NCBI GenBank assembly: GCA_910585165.1
Contig: CAJUBX010000008.1
Coordinates: forward strand, 1-44,650
Direction: 5' to 3'
Source: an uncultured Oscillibacter sp.
GTDB taxonomy: Bacteria > Bacillota > Clostridia > Oscillospirales > Oscillospiraceae
Length of the DNA: 44,650 nt
In this document: positions 41,672-44,650 of the stretch, one piece after another
Layout of the letters: the number at the start of each line of letters is the position of its first letter
How positions within the stretch are numbered: position 1 is the stretch's first letter
Notes under the pieces: model-generated
Database searches by the model: none
What the model was told of the DNA's origin: nothing
Seen by the model: the letters and a program-made list of their open reading frames with translations, nothing else
Translations under genes and position numbers: made by a program

Positions 41672-42120
41672 TGGCAAGTGGGATCTCCATCAAAATCGAT
41701 GACGAACTCCTGCGGAATATTCACATCCGCGCCGCCCAGAAAGGCGTCTCGGTCCAACAGTATATGAACGGCCTGATTGAGCGGGATCTGTTCCCCGAGC
41801 GGTTTCCTCAACTGACCGGGGAGCAGACGCAGCAGCTCAAAACAGCGCTGGAACTGGTGAATCAGGCGCTGGAGGGCGCCGCGGCGCATTCGGAACTTGC
41901 GGAAAGCCTGGGCGGGGTACCGACTATGCTGCAATGCGTCAACCAGCTGAACCGGATGTGCCTGTTCCCGGAGCAGTTCCCCCAGCTGACTGCGGAGCAG
42001 ACGGAGCAGCTCAGGGATGCTATGGACGCAATAGACCGGGCGATTGCGGATGTGAATGACATCCTGTGGAATTGCCCGGAGCAGAATATCGAACCGCCCG
42101 GCATGACGCTGGGCGGCTGA
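41671..42120 (+). CDS. RHH-like tagged protein with internal duplication
   Basis: 149 residues; ATG overlapping the virB4 stop. The N-terminal 45 residues form a ribbon-helix-helix-like unit (GISIKIDDELLRNIHIRAAQ, VSVQQYMNGLIERD). Two copies of a helical repeat follow: LFPERFPQLTGEQTQQLKTAL and LFPEQFPQLTAEQTEQLRDAM (each split here by residues). It ends NIEPPGMTLGG, a tag variant. The next gene has GAAAGGAG after the stop, so the tag is not used as a ribosome site. Confidence 0.72.
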   Translation: MASGISIKIDDELLRNIHIRAAQKGVSVQQYMNGLIERDLFPERFPQLTGEQTQQLKTALELVNQALEGAAAHSELAESLGGVPTMLQCVNQLNRMCLFPEQFPQLTAEQTEQLRDAMDAIDRAIADVNDILWNCPEQNIEPPGMTLGG

Positions 42121-42133
42121 GAAAGGAGCGATT

Positions 42134-42925
42134 ATTATAAATGTAGTAGCTTACGGCGGAGGAACGAATTCGACAGCCATGATCCTTGGAATGTACCACA
42201 AACACATCCCCGTGGACCTCATCCTCTTCGCCGACCCCGGCGGTGAACAGCCCCACACCTACGCCTACCTTCCCATCATGAACGACTGGCTGGTCCGGCA
42301 CGGACTGCCGGAGATTCAGACCGTCACCTACCGGGATAAAGACGGGAACCGGCTGACGCTGGAACAGGAATGCCTTCGCTCCGGCACGCTGCCCGCTATC
42401 GCCTACGGTTATAAAAAATGCTCCCTCAAGCACAAGATCGGCCCCCAGGAGAAGTTCTGCAACAACTACCCGCCCTGCCGGGATGTGTGGGCCAGGGGCG
42501 AAAAGGTGTTCAAGTACATCGGCTACGACGTGGGAGAGCAGCAACGGAAGGACGGAGCCCAGGAGCACGACGAAGCCGACCAGAAGTATACGAAGGTCTA
42601 CGCTCTTATGGACTGGGGCTGGACGAGGGAGGACTGCGTTGCCGCAATTCAGCAGGAGGGTTTGCCGCTGCCCGGCAAGTCCTCCTGCTTTTTCTGCCCC
42701 AGCATGAAAAAAAAGGAGATCCGCACCCTCTACCATCAGCACCGGGACCTCTACGAGCGGGCCGTCGCCATTGAGGACGGCGCCAGACCCAACCTGACCT
42801 CCGTCAAGGGCCTGGGCCGGAATTGGGCCTGGCGGGACTTCGTGGAGGCGGACAAGAACCAGACCGCCATGTGCTGGATGTTTCCGGAGGACGACTTGCC
42901 CTGCAACTGCCACGACGGGGGATAG
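42134..42925 (+). CDS. PAPS reductase-family protein
   Basis: About 264 residues, if started at the ATT at 42134 or ATA at 42137 behind GAAAGGAG. The first ATG at 42179 would cut the PP-loop, since VVAYGGGTNSTAM begins upstream of it in an open frame without ATG, GTG or TTG. The family is ATP pyrophosphatase-like: PP-loop GGGTNST, then LILFADPGGEQPHTYAYLP, a Cys cluster (CSLKHKIGPQEKFC, CFFCPS) and LGRNWAWRDFV. In mobile elements its role is unknown; sulphur chemistry or DNA phosphorothioation (DndC-like) are possibilities, not shown. No tag. Confidence 0.78.
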   Translation: MINVVAYGGGTNSTAMILGMYHKHIPVDLILFADPGGEQPHTYAYLPIMNDWLVRHGLPEIQTVTYRDKDGNRLTLEQECLRSGTLPAIAYGYKKCSLKHKIGPQEKFCNNYPPCRDVWARGEKVFKYIGYDVGEQQRKDGAQEHDEADQKYTKVYALMDWGWTREDCVAAIQQEGLPLPGKSSCFFCPSMKKKEIRTLYHQHRDLYERAVAIEDGARPNLTSVKGLGRNWAWRDFVEADKNQTAMCWMFPEDDLPCNCHDGG

Positions 42926-42962
42926 GGGGGATTCAGGAAGCCAAGGGTATCTCGTTTTTCCA

Positions 42963-43346
42963 TCATCCGACCTCCAGAATGTTGTCAATCGGTATCCGCC
43001 GCCCATCCATCAAAACAATCTCACAAGCGGCGCTGTCGATTCGTTTGACCTCGCCGGAGGCGGTGACATAGCTCCCGCCCTGCTTCTTGGCGTCCGGCTG
43101 AAAGTAGGTGATGGCGGCGCTCTCCCCTGGGGTCAGGCGCTGGAGCTTCGCGTCCAGGATGGACTTCTCCTCCTCCGTCAGCTCAATTTTACCGTCGGTG
43201 AGCCGGGCGGTTTCTTTAACCGCGTCGTCATAACCAGAGAGGGCCGCGAAGGGGGAAAATTGAGCCGCACGGTTCGCCATGGGCATCCGGGGATGCCGCT
43301 CCGAGGTGGGATGGGGCAGGTCGATGATATCGTCGTAGTTACCCAC
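42963..43346 (-). CDS. YolD-like protein
   Basis: About 127 residues from GTG at 43346, which has GGAGGG upstream; a TTG at 43361 is less likely because it precedes that site. The sequence NYDDIIDLPHPTSERHPRMP, MANRAAQFSPFAALSGYDD and KIELTEEEKSILDAKLQRL is typical of YolD-like proteins, which accompany Y-family polymerases on mobile elements. It overlaps the end of the polymerase gene by eight bases. The role is probably a partner or regulator of the polymerase. Confidence 0.85.
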   Translation of the reverse strand: MGNYDDIIDLPHPTSERHPRMPMANRAAQFSPFAALSGYDDAVKETARLTDGKIELTEEEKSILDAKLQRLTPGESAAITYFQPDAKKQGGSYVTASGEVKRIDSAACEIVLMDGRRIPIDNILEVG

Positions 43347-44610
43347 TGCGATGCCCTCCAATCGTGTTGTTGCGCTCTTTGGCCGTGGCCCCGTCCTGGA
43401 AGTTCATGCCCTTCAAAATTGCGTTTTTGCCGAAGCGCTTCTTGATGTCGAGCACTGCCCGCTGTACCTTCTTTTCCCGCTCCAGGGCGGCGGCCTCCTG
43501 GGCCTGCTGCTCCTGCACGGCGGCGTAGTTGGTGAAGAGGTCCAACTGCTCAAACGCCTTCTTTTGGGGAGCTTCTCCCTCCGGCAGCACCCGGCCCGCG
43601 CTGATGGTCAGCCGCCGGGCCAGCAGATCCCGATCAATGATCCGGTCATAGAGCTCCAGGGCGGCGGCGATGATCCGCTTGGTGGAGGCGGTGTACTCCT
43701 CCAGATTGGCGGTGCCGTGGGCGTGCTTGGGGATGGAGCGTCCATAGCGGTCGGCCTTGACCTCGCCCCGGTACTGCTTCCGGCGCTCCGGGTCCGTCAG
43801 GTTCTCAATGTCGTAGCCCACCGTCAGCGTCAGCTGGTCCGTCACCAGGCCCTTGTCCACCAGCTCCAGCGCCAGCTGGTCCGCCATTTCCCGAACCACG
43901 ATTCGGGTCTTCTCGTAAGGATACGGGCACTGTAACACCTGTCCCCCGCCAATGCTCTTCGTCTCCGGTTTATAGGCTTTCACGTCGGCGATGGTGCAGG
44001 GCTCCCAGCCCCAGGCGTGGTCGATCAAGAGCTCCGCGTTGACGCCGAAGAGCTTGTAGAGCAGTTCCTCATTGTAATAGTCTGTGGGTTTCCCGATGGA
44101 GCAACGGGCAATGTCGCCCATGGTGTAGAGTCCCTCCGCCTCCAGTTTTTTCGCGTAGCCCGGCCCCACCCGCCAGAAATCCGTCAGGGGACGGTGAGCC
44201 CACAGGTTATGGCGGTAGCTCTTCTCTGTCAGCTGGGCGATGCGGACGCCGTTCTTGTCCGGCGGGATGCGCTTGGCCCAGATGTCCATGTAATGGGCCA
44301 TCCGTGGCGGGGCCACGATGTAGTCCACTGCCAGGCTGGGGTCCGCTTTCAGTTCGGGGTCGCTGGAAGAGGAGCCGGTGAACTGCCGCCCCGGAGCCTG
44401 GCGCTGCCGCTGGGCGTTGACCTCCTTGACCCGCTGGACCACCTCGAACAGACGTGCCCGGCCGGAGATGCCCCAGGCTTTCAGGGGCGGCGTCACGGCA
44501 AGGCAGATGGTCTTCTCCGTCCGGCTCAGGTCCGCCACCACAAGGTTCGTCGTGAGGGGGTCCAGGCCCCGCTCGACACACTCCACCGAAGCGTAAAGGT
44601 AACACCGCAC
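43339..44610 (-). pseudogene. Y-family DNA polymerase, N terminus missing or altered
   Basis: At least 423 residues from a GTG at 44610; the frame stays open to the window edge. The body fits ICE-type UmuC/DinB polymerases, which copy damaged DNA: YASVECVERGLDPLTTNLVV, AWGISGRARLFEVVQRVKEV, WRVGPGYAKKLEAEGLYTMG (helix-hairpin-helix), GRSIPKHAHGTANLEEYTAS. The usual start around the first catalytic aspartate (a DLKSFYASVE-like stretch) is here RCYLYASVE, and upstream residues do not match. So the catalytic acid is missing in what is visible, pointing to a junction near 44600. It could be an element end, an assembly edge, or an insertion. No stop or intact start can be seen. Confidence 0.72.
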
Positions 44611-44650
44611 AAAAGGGATGCGGGGAGCAAGAGAATATGGTAAAATAAAG

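Noticed and set aside
39710..41677. 655-residue minus-strand open frame opposite virB4
   Set aside because: Shadow of the GC-rich virB4 coding frame; the plus-strand product has Walker motifs.

Overview
The window looks like part of a large integrative and conjugative element (ICE) in a GC-rich gut Clostridia chromosome. The best guess is the Oscillospiraceae (Flavonifractor, Lawsonibacter or Oscillibacter-like). That rests on gene content, codon use, strong GGAGG ribosome sites, and a Tn1549-type transfer module (PrgI, VirB4, VirB6-like, sortase, CAP protein, SpaA/Cna_B adhesin). Relaxase, coupling protein and integrase are not inside the window, so only part of the element is seen.

Layout. 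Positions 1-470 hold the 3' end of a tRNA-Arg (anticodon CCG), its terminator and two more strong hairpins, but no gene. Positions 474-16110 are a dense plus-strand run of accessory genes with overlapping starts and stops. It holds an ArdA protein, seven further ArdA-like paralogues, two LPD28-like proteins, a DUF4240 and a DUF4314 protein. A small regulatory and methylation block follows (16138-18644): an XRE repressor with a divergent promoter, a winged-helix-like protein and a Dam-type adenine methylase. Positions 18634-21220 hold two DUF3849 paralogues and a SpoVG protein. Positions 21280-31863 encode the cell surface: a membrane-anchored protein, a sortase, a CAP-domain protein and a 2454-residue thioester/Cna_B adhesin ending in LPRTGY. 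From 32476 the transfer channel begins (VirB2-like, VirB6-like), is interrupted by a cytosine methyltransferase locus and a minus-strand 3-methyladenine glycosylase, and resumes with PrgI and VirB4 (38618-41671). The right end has a PAPS-reductase-family protein and, on the minus strand, a YolD-like protein with a Y-family polymerase that runs to the edge.

The most striking signal is a shared C-terminal tail. About twenty otherwise unrelated proteins across the window end in a P/Q/E-rich linker and a short Gly-Met motif (QMGGM, GGMEM, GGMTL, PGMTL or similar). The tail is absent from VirB4, PrgI, VirB6, sortase, adhesin, Dam and glycosylase. In about half the cases the tail codons do not double as the next gene's ribosome site, so a peptide-level role is likely. 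I infer a sorting or translocation signal, perhaps for sending anti-defence proteins through the conjugation channel together with the DNA.

The second notable locus is the cytosine methyltransferase. Motifs I-VIII lie in one gene (now broken by a one-base frameshift). An out-of-frame gene with its own ribosome site starts inside it, is read through about 476 shared bases, and supplies about eight TRD-like modules plus the C-terminal motifs. Together the ICE appears to carry an unusually large anti-restriction arsenal.
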